Assembly: GCA_004562975.1 (NCBI GenBank)
Contig: SFQP01000002.1
Span: 1 to 37,007 of the forward strand
Length of the DNA: 37,007 nucleotides
DNA from: a bacterium
Lineage (GTDB): Bacteria > Bacteroidota > Bacteroidia > Bacteroidales > Bacteroidaceae
Direction of reading: 5' to 3'
This document shows, piece after piece, positions 20,371 to 29,861 of the stretch. Within the stretch, counting starts at the first letter, position 1. Each line of letters begins with the position of its first letter. A program made the translations under genes and the position numbers. The notes beneath the pieces were generated by a model. The model saw nothing but the letters and a program-made list of their open reading frames with translations. It was not told the DNA's origin and did not search any database.

Positions 20371-23286
20371 TCACTCCACCAAAAACTTCAACATAGCTCC
20401 CATAGCTTTGCCCCTCACCGTTTCGTCGGTGATGCTTTCAAAGGGGAATCCCATGGTTATGACCCGGTAGTCAGTTCCGCGATAAGCCACGCCAGCACCC
20501 TGTCCGCCACCATAGGCGAAAGCACAAAAAGCATTCGGATGGGTCGGCTGCAACGCATCGGGAGCCTGTACCGCATATTGCTTCGCATTCGGTTGCCGAC
20601 TGATGAGGAACTGCAGGTTCAAACCATTGACATAGTCGGTCGAATCGGTATAGGCACTGCCGTCATAGCGGCATTTGAGCACCTCTTCCAAGAACTTCCG
20701 CTCATCGGCCCGGCGCTGGTTGTCAGAACCGATGTAACTGCCGCTCACCAACAGTGCTCCTCCGTGGCGCAAATAGTCTGTCAGTTTTTGCCTTACGGCA
20801 GACGGGAATGTTTTATAGGGCAACAAGTTGTAGGGCTTGTCGGCCTGTAGACCGGCGATATAGTCAATGACGGCATAATCACCAGTCTTCAGCTTGTTTT
20901 GCGCAAACGCTTCGCTACTGACGGAACAGAACGAGTAACTCCCTCCTGCAGCCATGGCTTTTCCGTGACACAGGGGATAATCGAAGGTGTTGCCGGCTAT
21001 TTCCCTGCCCATCCATTCACGCCCGGAATACCCGAGTCCGCCCGGTCCATCCACATGGGGAGCCAGCGGATTGAACTCCACTTGTTTTCCCGCCAAAGCG
21101 GTGGTGGATATATAAGGCACACCCATATCCAGGCTGAAGTCGAAGCCCAGCGAGTCGGGGGTATTCACCGTGGCAGGGCCGCTCAAACGGTCGAAGCCGT
21201 TGACAATCAGCACACGCCGGTTGCTGCCCGAAGCCTGTCGCACGGCCAGGGTTTCAGAAGGGAAGCTCTCTCCTCCCGCATTCACTGCCGTCACACGGAA
21301 TGCATAGATTTTGTCGGGCATAACGGGCATCTCATAACTTTCATGGTTGCCCACTGCCAATCCGTTGTCAAATCCTTCACCATCGGTTTGGGTATATACC
21401 ACATAGCCCGTGGGGCGGGCGTTGTCGCACAGGCTGTCAACGGTCTGTTTCCATGACAGTTTCACGGAAGTGCCGTCATCCGATAGTTCTGCGGCAAAAC
21501 AGCGTGGCGGCAGAGGTTGTACGCTAAACTTTTTCTGGCCATGGGAGTAATTGACGAAGCGCAGGATGGTTTTGTACACGGAACGCGCCAGGGCAAACTT
21601 GAAGTTTGGGTCATGGCCGTAGTGCATATCGGTGAAATTCTGGTGGGAGAGCATCTCCAATATGGCCGAAGGCACCCCCGGCATACGCGTTTCCGCATAG
21701 TTGCGATCCCAGTGTTCGCGTTGGGTCCATCCTGTTTGGAAATTGCGGGACAAATCGGCAGAAAGCCCTGTAAGAAGCAGGCGGGCGAAGTCCGAGGATG
21801 CCTGCCGCGAGAGGCCGGAAGCATAGTGGGTGTTGCCGTCACCGTTCTGCGTAGTACTGATGCTCAGCGAACCATAGACACTCCTGTCCGTACTTACGCC
21901 GGCATCGCTGTGTAATGCCAAAGAGAGTTCAAACGGGACACGGCAACCTTTCCAGTCAGGCACGTACACGCTGCCGCCGGACAGGTAGTTCAGCATATTG
22001 GAGCGCACGCGCAAATCATCCGCATAGTCGTTGGTGCCCTGTTCTGTATTAAATAATGTGTCGGGAATGCCTGCCCACTGGGCATAATAACGTGCCGCCT
22101 CGAGGAAACGGGGCAAGCCGGAAGTGCCGGCCAAGCCGCGTTCTGTCTGCCCCACTCCTCCGCCAAAGCGCACGGCATCGGCTGTGACCACTCCCCGGAA
22201 GTTGCTTTGGTTGGTGAGCACCACGCGTCCCCGTGGCGAGCTCCCCTCATCGAAGTCGAAAGTGCCGAGATACACCCACGTGCCGCCTCCCATCTGCTGG
22301 TTCACCTGCACATGGGTGCGCCCACCCTTATGATAAACGGTGTAACGGGCATCGGGCACGCTGTTGGGGCGCGAGGCGTAGCTCACATACACGGCATATT
22401 TTCCCGCCCTCGGGATTCGAGGCTGCCACGTGGCGGAAGCCAGACGGGACTTCCGCGCCAAGGCTGGAACCATGCGCCATGTCCCTTGGCGGAAGGGGAA
22501 GATGCTGTCATTGAGCAACGTGGCCGGCATACCGAAACCGGCACTATCGGGCGAGGAAGTCCAAAGGGCATCTTCGGCAAAAGTTTCCAGATAACTGCCT
22601 TGCCGTTCCGGAAAGTCATTATCCACCACGGCCTCTTGGGTTTGCGTGTCGCGTTCACGCGGCGTGGCCACCACGGCACCTGCCTTTTCGAGCATGGGGA
22701 TAAGGTAAGGGAAGACAAACGATTGGGTGAACAGGTCCTCGGTCGTACCATACAGATAGGGGCGTTGCCATCGCCATCCTCCGTTTTTGAAATATCTACC
22801 ATGACTGGGCCATACGAACAGGTGTCTGTTCTGCAAACCCTCCGTCACTTGGTAGGGCAACGAGGTGTTGCGCACCCAGGGCAAGCCGGTATAGTCCACG
22901 CTCCGCCACAAGCGGTCAGCATCTTGGTTATCGTCGCGCAGTATATTGGGGATGAGGTCCTCAATGAGAAATCCCTTTTTGTTATACACCTGTATGTGAT
23001 ACGTATTGTATGGAGCGGGCAATGCACGTTGCAACCCGGCATAAATACGGCGCACGCCCTGCGGTGTGAAAGGCTGTGAACAGAACGGTTCGTTGGCATA
23101 GATGCTCAGTTCATGCAACTCGGCATCTACCTTGAGGGAGTCCATGCGCATGGGGTCATGCGGATGATACCCCTCCACGGCATACTGGCGGAAAAAGGAT
23201 GCCACAGCGTCATCCAAAGGCTGTTGCTGGGCACAAAGGGTCTGGAAAAGGAAAAAGGGGAAAAGGAAAACTATGCGGTATTTCAT
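20371..23286 (-). CDS. Exported N-acetylmuramoyl-L-alanine amidase-like protein with golvesin-like insert
   Basis: 971 aa from ATG 23286, signal peptide 1-19 (ends LCAQ). An Amidase_3-like zinc site can be assembled from H162 (WPSHGRYF), E183 (GTTEDLF), H459 (LALHSDAG) and catalytic E544 (SAILEMLSH). Between the second and third ligand sits a golvesin C-terminal-like beta domain (about 285-377, RAGKYAVYVSYASR ... GTFDFDEG ... VVTADAVRFG). A fibronectin type III domain follows (about 585-685) and then a C-terminal alpha/beta domain resembling class I glutamine amidotransferases (about 690-971). Relatives are often labelled xanthan lyase, but the metal-site pattern favours a peptidoglycan amidase. 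The catalytic site depends on distant segments, so activity is inferred. It lies downstream of valS and a structured RNA element. Confidence 0.82.
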   Translation of the reverse strand: MKYRIVFLFPFFLFQTLCAQQQPLDDAVASFFRQYAVEGYHPHDPMRMDSLKVDAELHELSIYANEPFCSQPFTPQGVRRIYAGLQRALPAPYNTYHIQVYNKKGFLIEDLIPNILRDDNQDADRLWRSVDYTGLPWVRNTSLPYQVTEGLQNRHLFVWPSHGRYFKNGGWRWQRPYLYGTTEDLFTQSFVFPYLIPMLEKAGAVVATPRERDTQTQEAVVDNDFPERQGSYLETFAEDALWTSSPDSAGFGMPATLLNDSIFPFRQGTWRMVPALARKSRLASATWQPRIPRAGKYAVYVSYASRPNSVPDARYTVYHKGGRTHVQVNQQMGGGTWVYLGTFDFDEGSSPRGRVVLTNQSNFRGVVTADAVRFGGGVGQTERGLAGTSGLPRFLEAARYYAQWAGIPDTLFNTEQGTNDYADDLRVRSNMLNYLSGGSVYVPDWKGCRVPFELSLALHSDAGVSTDRSVYGSLSISTTQNGDGNTHYASGLSRQASSDFARLLLTGLSADLSRNFQTGWTQREHWDRNYAETRMPGVPSAILEMLSHQNFTDMHYGHDPNFKFALARSVYKTILRFVNYSHGQKKFSVQPLPPRCFAAELSDDGTSVKLSWKQTVDSLCDNARPTGYVVYTQTDGEGFDNGLAVGNHESYEMPVMPDKIYAFRVTAVNAGGESFPSETLAVRQASGSNRRVLIVNGFDRLSGPATVNTPDSLGFDFSLDMGVPYISTTALAGKQVEFNPLAPHVDGPGGLGYSGREWMGREIAGNTFDYPLCHGKAMAAGGSYSFCSVSSEAFAQNKLKTGDYAVIDYIAGLQADKPYNLLPYKTFPSAVRQKLTDYLRHGGALLVSGSYIGSDNQRRADERKFLEEVLKCRYDGSAYTDSTDYVNGLNLQFLISRQPNAKQYAVQAPDALQPTHPNAFCAFAYGGGQGAGVAYRGTDYRVITMGFPFESITDETVRGKAMGAMLKFLVE

Positions 23287-23343
23287 GGGGATGGATGCGA
23301 CCAAACAGTGCATGGAAAACAGGATGAAAATCCATCTACTCCA

Positions 23344-23411
23344 ACGGACGAACCATAGGTTTGTCACCGCCTGCTGTCAATGGCAGCGGCCAACCCGTTT
23401 GGTTCGTCCGT
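23344..23411 (-). promoter_or_regulatory. Structured RNA element upstream of the amidase gene
   Basis: Perfect 12-bp outer stem (acggacgaacca 23344-23355 with 23400-23411) enclosing a second stem near CCGCTGC/GCAGGCGG with one bulge. It ends 57 nt before the amidase ATG. No T-run follows closely. It could be an attenuator, a leader structure or a processing site; no known riboswitch class is recognised. Confidence 0.45.
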
Positions 23412-23430
23412 CAAATAATTCTATAGGAAT

Positions 23431-23474
23431 GGCCGTGTGTGTTATCTATCTTAGGGACAGTAATCACACAGGCC
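23431..23474 (-). terminator. Terminator-like hairpin after valS
   Basis: On the minus strand, GGCCTGTGTG (23465-23474) pairs with CACACACGGCC (23431-23441) with one bulged base, 7 nt after the valS stop, followed by AT-rich sequence with TTATTT. Confidence 0.55.
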
Positions 23475-23481
23475 GTCTCAC

Positions 23482-26163
23482 TCACTTTTTCAAAGCAGCG
23501 ATAGTCTCTTGCAACGTGGCAATTTTCTGTTCGGCATCATGCTGCTTCTTGCGTTCCAGCTCCACTACGGCAGCCGGTGCATGACTTACGAATCGTTCGT
23601 TGGCCAGTTTCTTCTGCACGCCGGCCAGGAATCCCTGCAAGTGCTTGAGTTCCGCTTCGGCCTTGGCCAATTCGGCTGCCACGTCGATCAGTCCGCCCAA
23701 TGGCACGGCATATTCTGTGGTGCCCACCATGAATGCACTGACACCTTCGCCCTTGGCTTCCACCACCTGCACGCCGCTCACACCGGCCATTTTCACCACA
23801 ATGGTGTCGTAGTCCGGCAACGGATTGGTGCCAACCATCTGAAGGTCGAGCACTTCGCGGGGCGAGATGTTCTTGGCGTTGCGGATGGCTCGTACGCCGG
23901 CCACCACCTGCTTCACGGCCTCCACATCAGCCAGCAGACGGTTGTCCTCTGCGGCAGGAGCGGCTATTTGCTGCGCGCTGACCATGATGCTCTCGCCCTC
24001 AGCCCTTTCGGCCAAATGTTGCCACAGTTCTTCGGTGATGAAAGGCATGAAGGGATGGAGCAGGTGCAGCAAGTGGTCAAAGGCTGTCAGGACGGCCTGA
24101 TAGGTTGCAGCGTCAATCGGCTGGCCGTAAGCCGGTTTCACCATTTCGAGGAACCATCCCGAGAACTCATCCCAGAAGAGGTGGTACACCTCCATCAACG
24201 CCTCACTCAGGCGGTATTTGCCATAGAGGTCGGCCACCTCCGCTGCACTTTGGCGTAACTTGGCATCGAACCACGCCACTGCCAACCGGGCCGTTTCGGG
24301 CTGAGCAGCCTGCTCGTCAACCTGCCATCCCTGCACCAGTCGGAAAGCGTTCCAAATCTTGTTGCAGAAATTGCGGCCCTGCTCACAGAGAGCCTCGTCG
24401 AAGAGGATGTCGTTGCCGGCAGGGGCTGCCAACATCATACCCATACGGACACCATCGGCTCCAAATCGGTCAATGAGGTCCAGCGGGTCGGGCGAGTTGC
24501 CCAGCGACTTCGACATCTTGCGTCCCAGCTTGTCACGCACGATACCCGTGAAGTAGACATTCTTGAACGGCATCTTGCCTGTGTACTCATAGCCCGCCAT
24601 GATCATGCGAGCCACCCAGAAGAAGATGATATCCGGACCCGTCACCAAGTCGCTCGTTGGATAATAATAGTTGAATGCCTCGTTGTCCGGGTGAGTAATG
24701 CCGTCAAAGAGAGAGATGGGCCAGAGCCAGGAAGAGAACCACGTGTCGAGTGCATCCTCATCCTGCCGCAAGTCAGCAGCCTGCAGGCTGGGGTTGCCGC
24801 TCTTTTCGCGTGCCAGTTGCAATGCCTCTTCCTGTGTTTCCGCCACTACGAACCCGCCCTGCGGCAGGTAGTAAGCCGGGATGCGGTGTCCCCACCAAAG
24901 CTGGCGCGAGATACACCAGTCCTTGATGTTTTCCAGCCAATGACGGTAGGTGTTCTTGTATTTGGAAGGATAGAACTTGATTTCATCGTTCATCACCGGC
25001 GGCAAAGCCAGGTCGGCGAAATGCTGCATCTTGAGGAACCACTGCATGGACAGTTTCGGCTCGATGGGCACACCGGTGCGCTCCGAGCATCCAATCTTGT
25101 TATCGTAGTCCTCCACCTTCTCCATCAGTCCGGCGGCCTGCAGGTCGAGGGCAATCTGCTTGCGTACCTCGAAGCGGTCCTGCCCCACATACATTCCGGC
25201 AGCCTCACTCAGCGTGGCATCGTCGTTGAAGATGTCGATAGCCTCCAGGTTGTATTTTTCGCCGAGCATATAGTCGTTCACGTCGTGAGCCGGCGTCACC
25301 TTCAGACATCCCGTACCGAACTCAATGTCCACATACTCGTCCTCTATGACAGGGATGACACGTCCCACGAGGGGCACCACCACCTTCTTTCCCTTCAGCC
25401 AAGCGTTTTTCGGGTCGTACGGGTTGATGCACATGGCCACGTCGCCCATGATGGTTTCCGGCCGTGTGGTGGCCACTACGGCATAGCGTCCCTTTTCATC
25501 CTGATGCACCACTTCCCCCTCCGTGCCGCAGGCCGTACCGTCATCCTCGCTCACGTAATACTTCATGTAGTAAAGTTTGGTGTGCTCCTCCTTGTACACC
25601 ACTTCTTCGTCCGACAGGGCGGTTTGGGCTTTGGGGTCCCAGTTCACCATACGCACGCCACGGTAAATCAGGCCCTTGCGGTAAAGATCCACAAACACCT
25701 TGATGACACTTTTGGAGCGTTCCTCATCCATGGTGAAGGCCGTGCGGTCCCAGTCGCACGAAGCCCCCACCCTTCTGAGCTGTTTGAGGATGATGCCACC
25801 GTGTTCGTCCGTCCAGTCCCAGGCATGGCGCAGGAACTCCTCGCGGGTCAGGTCAGCTTTCTTGATGCCCCGATCGGCCAAGCGGTTCACCACCTTGGCT
25901 TCCGTGGCGATGGAGGCATGGTCCGTGCCGGGCACCCAGCAAGCGTTTTTACCCTCCATACGGGCACGCCGGACCAGAATGTCCTGAATTGTTTCGTTGA
26001 GCATATGGCCCATGTGGAGCACTCCCGTCACATTGGGTGGGGGAATTACCACGGTGTAAGGCGTTCTGCCATCAGGCCGGGAGGAGAACAGGTGGTTCTT
26101 CTCCCAATATTGGTACCATTTCCCCTCCACTTCTTCAGGGTTATAGTTTTTTGCTAAATCCAT
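23482..26163 (-). CDS. valS: Valyl-tRNA synthetase
   Basis: 893 aa, class I aminoacyl-tRNA synthetase charging tRNA-Val in the cytoplasm. The HIGH box is HMGH (50-53, [15 protein letters not shown]), and KMSKS lies at about 549-553 ([18 protein letters not shown]). The editing (CP1) domain has [13 protein letters not shown] and [16 protein letters not shown]. The anticodon-binding domain is followed by a C-terminal coiled-coil arm (about 825-893) rich in Glu/Lys/Leu/Ala. Length is normal. It has its own promoter at 26192-26199, 58 bp from the helicase gene. Confidence 0.97.
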   Translation of the reverse strand: MDLAKNYNPEEVEGKWYQYWEKNHLFSSRPDGRTPYTVVIPPPNVTGVLHMGHMLNETIQDILVRRARMEGKNACWVPGTDHASIATEAKVVNRLADRGIKKADLTREEFLRHAWDWTDEHGGIILKQLRRVGASCDWDRTAFTMDEERSKSVIKVFVDLYRKGLIYRGVRMVNWDPKAQTALSDEEVVYKEEHTKLYYMKYYVSEDDGTACGTEGEVVHQDEKGRYAVVATTRPETIMGDVAMCINPYDPKNAWLKGKKVVVPLVGRVIPVIEDEYVDIEFGTGCLKVTPAHDVNDYMLGEKYNLEAIDIFNDDATLSEAAGMYVGQDRFEVRKQIALDLQAAGLMEKVEDYDNKIGCSERTGVPIEPKLSMQWFLKMQHFADLALPPVMNDEIKFYPSKYKNTYRHWLENIKDWCISRQLWWGHRIPAYYLPQGGFVVAETQEEALQLAREKSGNPSLQAADLRQDEDALDTWFSSWLWPISLFDGITHPDNEAFNYYYPTSDLVTGPDIIFFWVARMIMAGYEYTGKMPFKNVYFTGIVRDKLGRKMSKSLGNSPDPLDLIDRFGADGVRMGMMLAAPAGNDILFDEALCEQGRNFCNKIWNAFRLVQGWQVDEQAAQPETARLAVAWFDAKLRQSAAEVADLYGKYRLSEALMEVYHLFWDEFSGWFLEMVKPAYGQPIDAATYQAVLTAFDHLLHLLHPFMPFITEELWQHLAERAEGESIMVSAQQIAAPAAEDNRLLADVEAVKQVVAGVRAIRNAKNISPREVLDLQMVGTNPLPDYDTIVVKMAGVSGVQVVEAKGEGVSAFMVGTTEYAVPLGGLIDVAAELAKAEAELKHLQGFLAGVQKKLANERFVSHAPAAVVELERKKQHDAEQKIATLQETIAALKK

Positions 26164-26191
26164 TGTTTCAAATTTTTAAATTTTCCGGCCG

Positions 26192-26199
26192 CAAAGTTA
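26192..26199 (-). promoter_or_regulatory. -7 element of valS
   Basis: Minus strand TAACTTTG fits TAnnTTTG, with a predicted start about 25 nt before the valS ATG. It lies in the short gap after the helicase gene. No clear -33 TTTG. Confidence 0.55.
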
Positions 26200-26220
26200 G
26201 CACTAAAAGCCAGATGCCCT

Positions 26221-27987
26221 TTAAATTTTCTCTTCTAATTTCCTCTGGTGTTCGTCCAGCAAATCCAAGAGTTGTTCCAAAGCCGTTTTGAAGCGTTTGC
26301 GCACGGCAGCATTTCCGATTTTGATTTTGCTTTCCTCATGGATGAACCGGTCCGTCTCCTCCAATTTGCCCGCAAAGTAGGCCGCCCCTTTAGAGACCCG
26401 GTCCTTCAACAGCCCGTCGTTCAGGTCTGCGTTGTTTTCAAACATCCGGGAATATTGCGTATGGAAACGTCCGGCGACGCCCATGACTTCCAAGTCGAAC
26501 TTATGGAGCTGTTCGTCGAAGCGTCCCGTGGCCTGCGCCAGTGATGCCGGAAAGTGTTGTTGCATGATGCGCACCAGGGTTGAAAACGCCACACGCTCTT
26601 GGCTGAACGAAAACAGTTCCGTGATCAGGAAGCGTTCGTAATCACGCTGCATGGCCTTCAAGGTTTCCTCGTCCACCTTGCGTGCTGTCATGTCGCGGGT
26701 GTACTGGAGCACCGTCCGGTCGGCAATGATGGCCGACGGGGGGATGGGTGCGCTCAGCACAATCCCCTCCAGCGTCCGGCACCGGCTGAGTGCCACGTAA
26801 GTTTGACCGTGGGCGAAAGCTGCCGAGGCATCAATGATTACGCGGTCGAAAGTCAGTCCTTGGCTCTTGTGTATGGTAATGGCCCAAGCCAGACGTAGGG
26901 GGTACTGGCGGAAAGTACCCTCCACGGTTTCCTTGATTTCGTTCGCTTCGGTGTCGATTTCATACTTCACGTTGTCCCACGTCTCGGGCTTCACGTCCAC
27001 TGGTTCATAGCTGGGATTGTGCGGTCTCACGACAAGCCCTTCCCGGCCAATCTCCACCACCTCGCCAATCATGCCGTTGAAGTAACGCTTCTCCGCGTCA
27101 TTCTTCACGAACATCACCTGCGCTCCCTTCTTGAGCACCAGAGAGTGGTCTGTAGGGAAAGCATATTCTGGAAATTTCCCCTTTATTTTAGCATTGAAAA
27201 CGAAAGGTTTTTCCTGTATCAGTTCGAGTTCTTTTTCATTCACGCTGTCAGCCTGCCGGTTGTGGGTAGTGAGCCGTACGTACCCCTCGCCGGGCGAAGG
27301 TTGGAAACCGGGTCGGTACCGGTTGTTGAGTTCCCGCAGCACATCCGGCCCGGCTTGTCCCTGCCTGACACTGTAGAGCAAATTCAGGAAGGCCGCATCC
27401 GTCTGGCGGTACACCTTTTTCAACTCCAGTGTCACGTAGTCCAGTTTCCCGAGAGCCCTACTGCCAAAGAAATAGAGGGTGTGGTAATAGGGACTGAGCA
27501 ACGTACGTTCCTCCTCGCGCACCACGGGTGCCAGTTGTTGCAAATCGCCGATGAGCAACAGTTGCACCCCACCGAAGGGCAGGTTGTTGCGTCGCAAGCG
27601 TCGCAGCACGTCATCCACTGCATCCATCAAGTCGGCCCGCACCATACTGATTTCGTCAATCACCAGCAGTTCCAGACTCTGTATGAGTTTCAGCTTTTGT
27701 CCGCGCATGGCAAAACGTGCCTGCCCGCTCTGCACCGTTCCAGGCACGAAGGGAGTAAAAGGAAGTTGGAAAAAGGAATGAATGGTCACACCGCCTGCTT
27801 GGATAGCCGCTATGCCCGTCGGAGCCAGCACCACCATCCGTTTGTGCAATGTAGTCCGCAGTCTCCGCAAAAATGTTGTTTTTCCCGTCCCTGCCTTTCC
27901 TGTAAGAAACAGGCTCGTGCCTGTGGTGGAAAGCAGGCGCATCGCCATACTGACTTCAGGATTTTCTTCAGGTATTTCTTCTGCCAT
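26221..27987 (-). CDS. Pif1/RecD2-type SF1B helicase
   Basis: 588 aa DNA helicase. Walker A is TGKAGTGKTTF (29-39), the APTGIAAIQAGG and TIHSFF motifs of Pif1 follow, Walker B is LLVIDEISMV (108-116), and motif III is IGDLQQLAP. The C-terminal RecA-like half has AITIHKSQGLTFDRVIID and YVALSRCRTLEGI. A helical tail of about 130 residues (455-588) ends in a charged coil. Pif1-type helicases act 5'-to-3' on forks, R-loops and quadruplexes. The protein is in the cytoplasm; the partner is unknown. The gene lies between the sigma-factor cassette and valS. Confidence 0.9.
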   Translation of the reverse strand: MAEEIPEENPEVSMAMRLLSTTGTSLFLTGKAGTGKTTFLRRLRTTLHKRMVVLAPTGIAAIQAGGVTIHSFFQLPFTPFVPGTVQSGQARFAMRGQKLKLIQSLELLVIDEISMVRADLMDAVDDVLRRLRRNNLPFGGVQLLLIGDLQQLAPVVREEERTLLSPYYHTLYFFGSRALGKLDYVTLELKKVYRQTDAAFLNLLYSVRQGQAGPDVLRELNNRYRPGFQPSPGEGYVRLTTHNRQADSVNEKELELIQEKPFVFNAKIKGKFPEYAFPTDHSLVLKKGAQVMFVKNDAEKRYFNGMIGEVVEIGREGLVVRPHNPSYEPVDVKPETWDNVKYEIDTEANEIKETVEGTFRQYPLRLAWAITIHKSQGLTFDRVIIDASAAFAHGQTYVALSRCRTLEGIVLSAPIPPSAIIADRTVLQYTRDMTARKVDEETLKAMQRDYERFLITELFSFSQERVAFSTLVRIMQQHFPASLAQATGRFDEQLHKFDLEVMGVAGRFHTQYSRMFENNADLNDGLLKDRVSKGAAYFAGKLEETDRFIHEESKIKIGNAAVRKRFKTALEQLLDLLDEHQRKLEEKI

Positions 27988-28152
27988 ACAGCTAATTTAT
28001 GCTTGGTTTTCAGGCTGTTTGTTTCGCCCTTTGGTTACAGGAGAGATTCCGGAAAACCAGTTCTATGCTTATATCTTCAAAACAGACTTGGATGCTTCCT
28101 CCTATCCTCTGCCGGAACAACGTCCAGGGGCTGGGTATAAGAAAGTCTGTAC

Positions 28153-28698
28153 TCAACGGCGATTGCCTCCCGTCATCTGCCGGAACATCTTCCGTCCGAA
28201 ACTCTGTTCAGCTTCGCAAGCCTTTACCAGCTTGCGGTAATCCACCGTCTTGGCCAGGCGTTCCATATAAGTGTCATACACCTTGCTGCGTTTCCGTTCC
28301 AGCTGCACCATCAACTTCACCACCCGTTCGCAATCGCTTTCGGAAGAACCGGCCCGGGCCGCACGGCGCAGGGCACGCATCTTCTGGTGGTCCAGATTGC
28401 GGAGTTTGTCCTTCATTTCAAAGAAAACGGGGAAGAAACGCCGGCTCTCCTGCGAATTCAGCCCAGCTTGTTTCGTGATGTGCTCCTGCAAGTCCTTCTT
28501 GAACTGCTCCGGCCGGAAATGCCTGGGGCCTTTACCCGGCTGCTGATTTCCCTGGCAAACCATTCCTGCCGCAGGGATTTTTCCGTCGGGCTGCGTCAAG
28601 GTCCATGCCAAAGTCCGGGGAGAGGCGAACAGCGACAGTGCCAGCCACAACAGTCCAGCCCCCATCATGCGGAGCACGCCGTCTTTACGCGCCGTCAT
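28153..28698 (-). CDS. Exported CpxP/Spy-like helical protein
   Basis: 181 aa from ATG 28698, with a signal peptide or anchor in MMGAGLLWLALSLFASPRTLAW. The mature part is helical and highly basic, with FKKDLQEHITKQAGLNSQESRRFFPVFFEMKDKLR and a later KVYDTYMERLAKTVDYRKLVKA. The spacing recalls the Spy/CpxP/LTxxQ class and Bacteroidetes proteins that accompany ECF sigma factors. The 247-aa reading from 28896 overlaps the neighbouring gene and is rejected. Third gene of the sigma-regulator cassette, 70 bp after the membrane protein. Role in envelope stress is inference. Confidence 0.7.
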   Translation of the reverse strand: MTARKDGVLRMMGAGLLWLALSLFASPRTLAWTLTQPDGKIPAAGMVCQGNQQPGKGPRHFRPEQFKKDLQEHITKQAGLNSQESRRFFPVFFEMKDKLRNLDHQKMRALRRAARAGSSESDCERVVKLMVQLERKRSKVYDTYMERLAKTVDYRKLVKACEAEQSFGRKMFRQMTGGNRR

Positions 28699-28768
28699 AC
28701 CACTTTCAGGTAGGTTAAAGGTGCGCACTATGCATTGTGCCGCCACCGGCATCATCATACGTACAGTA

Positions 28769-29113
28769 TCAGTAATCTGCTGCATACATTTCAATTTTAT
28801 CGGCATTTGCCATCCATACATAATCGTACGCCTGTTCTTCGTAGCCCACGTGTCCTGCTCCTGTCTGCCCTCGGACAGCCCCAAGGTCGTCGGCACTGCT
28901 CCGGAAAGCCATGGGGGAGAAAACTACCAACAGAGCCGCCACACAAGCTGCGCCGAGCCAAGGAATCCACTGCACCCACGCCTGCCGTTCTTCGGGCTGC
29001 GCAGAAGCGTTGATACGCCTCATCATGCGGGCTGTAAAGTGGTCGAAATATCCTTCGGGCACCTTGAAGGGATTATGGCCCTCATAGGGTTGCCTCACAT
29101 CAAAAGTTCGCAT
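28769..29113 (-). CDS. Single-pass membrane protein, probable sigma-factor regulator
   Basis: 114 aa from ATG 29113 (MRTFDVRQPYEG). The conserved NPFKVPEGYFDHFTARMM near the N-terminus is a motif seen in small membrane proteins encoded after ECF sigma factors in Bacteroidetes. One transmembrane helix lies at about 50-70 (WIPWLGAACVAALLVVF); the C-terminal tail is acidic and aromatic (YEEQAYDYVWMANADKIEMYAADY split by residues). No zinc-binding anti-sigma motif (HxxxCxxC) is present, so an anti-sigma function is inferred from position only. It starts 110 bp after the sigma-factor stop. Confidence 0.72.
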   Translation of the reverse strand: MRTFDVRQPYEGHNPFKVPEGYFDHFTARMMRRINASAQPEERQAWVQWIPWLGAACVAALLVVFSPMAFRSSADDLGAVRGQTGAGHVGYEEQAYDYVWMANADKIEMYAADY

Positions 29114-29223
29114 AAGTCTTTTACTGGAAAAGAAGCCGCGCCTCCGGCCTGCCACAAGGACAGGGCAACCAGCCGACCCCAATGTTATGTTATGGTGTTT
29201 TGACACCGGCGGACAGCAAAGGT

Positions 29224-29796
29224 TTAATCCGCCTCTCCGAAAAACCTTTCGATTTTTTTCACTGCCAAATGATACGATGCTTTGAGCGCACCCACGCTGG
29301 TGCCGAGCAGACGGCTCATTTCATCGTATTTCATTTCCTCGAAATATTTCAGGTTGAACACCACGCGTTGTTTTTCAGGCAGCGAAGCCACCGCCTGCCT
29401 GAGTAGCAAATCCGTTTCATCGCCGTCGAAGTACGGGTCACTCTCCAGCATCCGTGCCGCTTCAGCCGCCTCGTCGTCCAGGCTCTCCGTGTGGTGCCGC
29501 CGTGCCAGAAAGTCCAGACACTCGTTCACCGCTATGCGGTAAAGCCACGTATAAGGGCTGCTGTCGCCACGGAACGATGCGGCTCCCTGCCACGCTTTGA
29601 GGAAAGTGTTTTGGAGCACATCGTCGGCATCGTCATGAAACAATACCATGCGGCGTATAGACACATAAAGTCTCGGGGCCAGGGCACGTACCATGGCCTC
29701 GAAAGCATCTTTGCGCGTTTCGGGGTTGCGCAACCGTTCTGCACTGTAGGCTGAAAGTTCCATCCCGAATGGCTGGCTGATATTTCCGTCCGTCAT
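29224..29796 (-). CDS. ECF-type RNA polymerase sigma factor
   Basis: 190 aa from ATG 29796; ATG 29814 and ATG 29763 (MELSAYSAERLRN) are alternatives. Region 2 has the DDADDVLQNTFLKAWQ helix and SPYTWLYRIAVNECLDFLARR. Region 4 has LPEKQRVVFNLKYFEEMKYDEMSRLLGTSVGALKASYHLAVKKIE, a standard helix-turn-helix. First gene of a three-gene unit with the membrane regulator and the CpxP-like protein, the usual layout of envelope-responsive ECF systems. A clear promoter is not seen. Confidence 0.92.
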   Translation of the reverse strand: MTDGNISQPFGMELSAYSAERLRNPETRKDAFEAMVRALAPRLYVSIRRMVLFHDDADDVLQNTFLKAWQGAASFRGDSSPYTWLYRIAVNECLDFLARRHHTESLDDEAAEAARMLESDPYFDGDETDLLLRQAVASLPEKQRVVFNLKYFEEMKYDEMSRLLGTSVGALKASYHLAVKKIERFFGEAD

Positions 29797-29861
29797 CGGC
29801 AGCCGGGGGAACAAAACAAGTTTACACTGTCCGGATTACCCCCAACCGCACCACAATGTGT

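Noticed and set aside
23344..23484. T-box or other tRNA-sensing leader for valS
   Set aside because: The element is downstream of valS on its own strand and lacks T-box sequence features.
24691..26157. 488-codon open frame opposite valS
   Set aside because: Complement shadow of valS; no recognisable domain or promoter.
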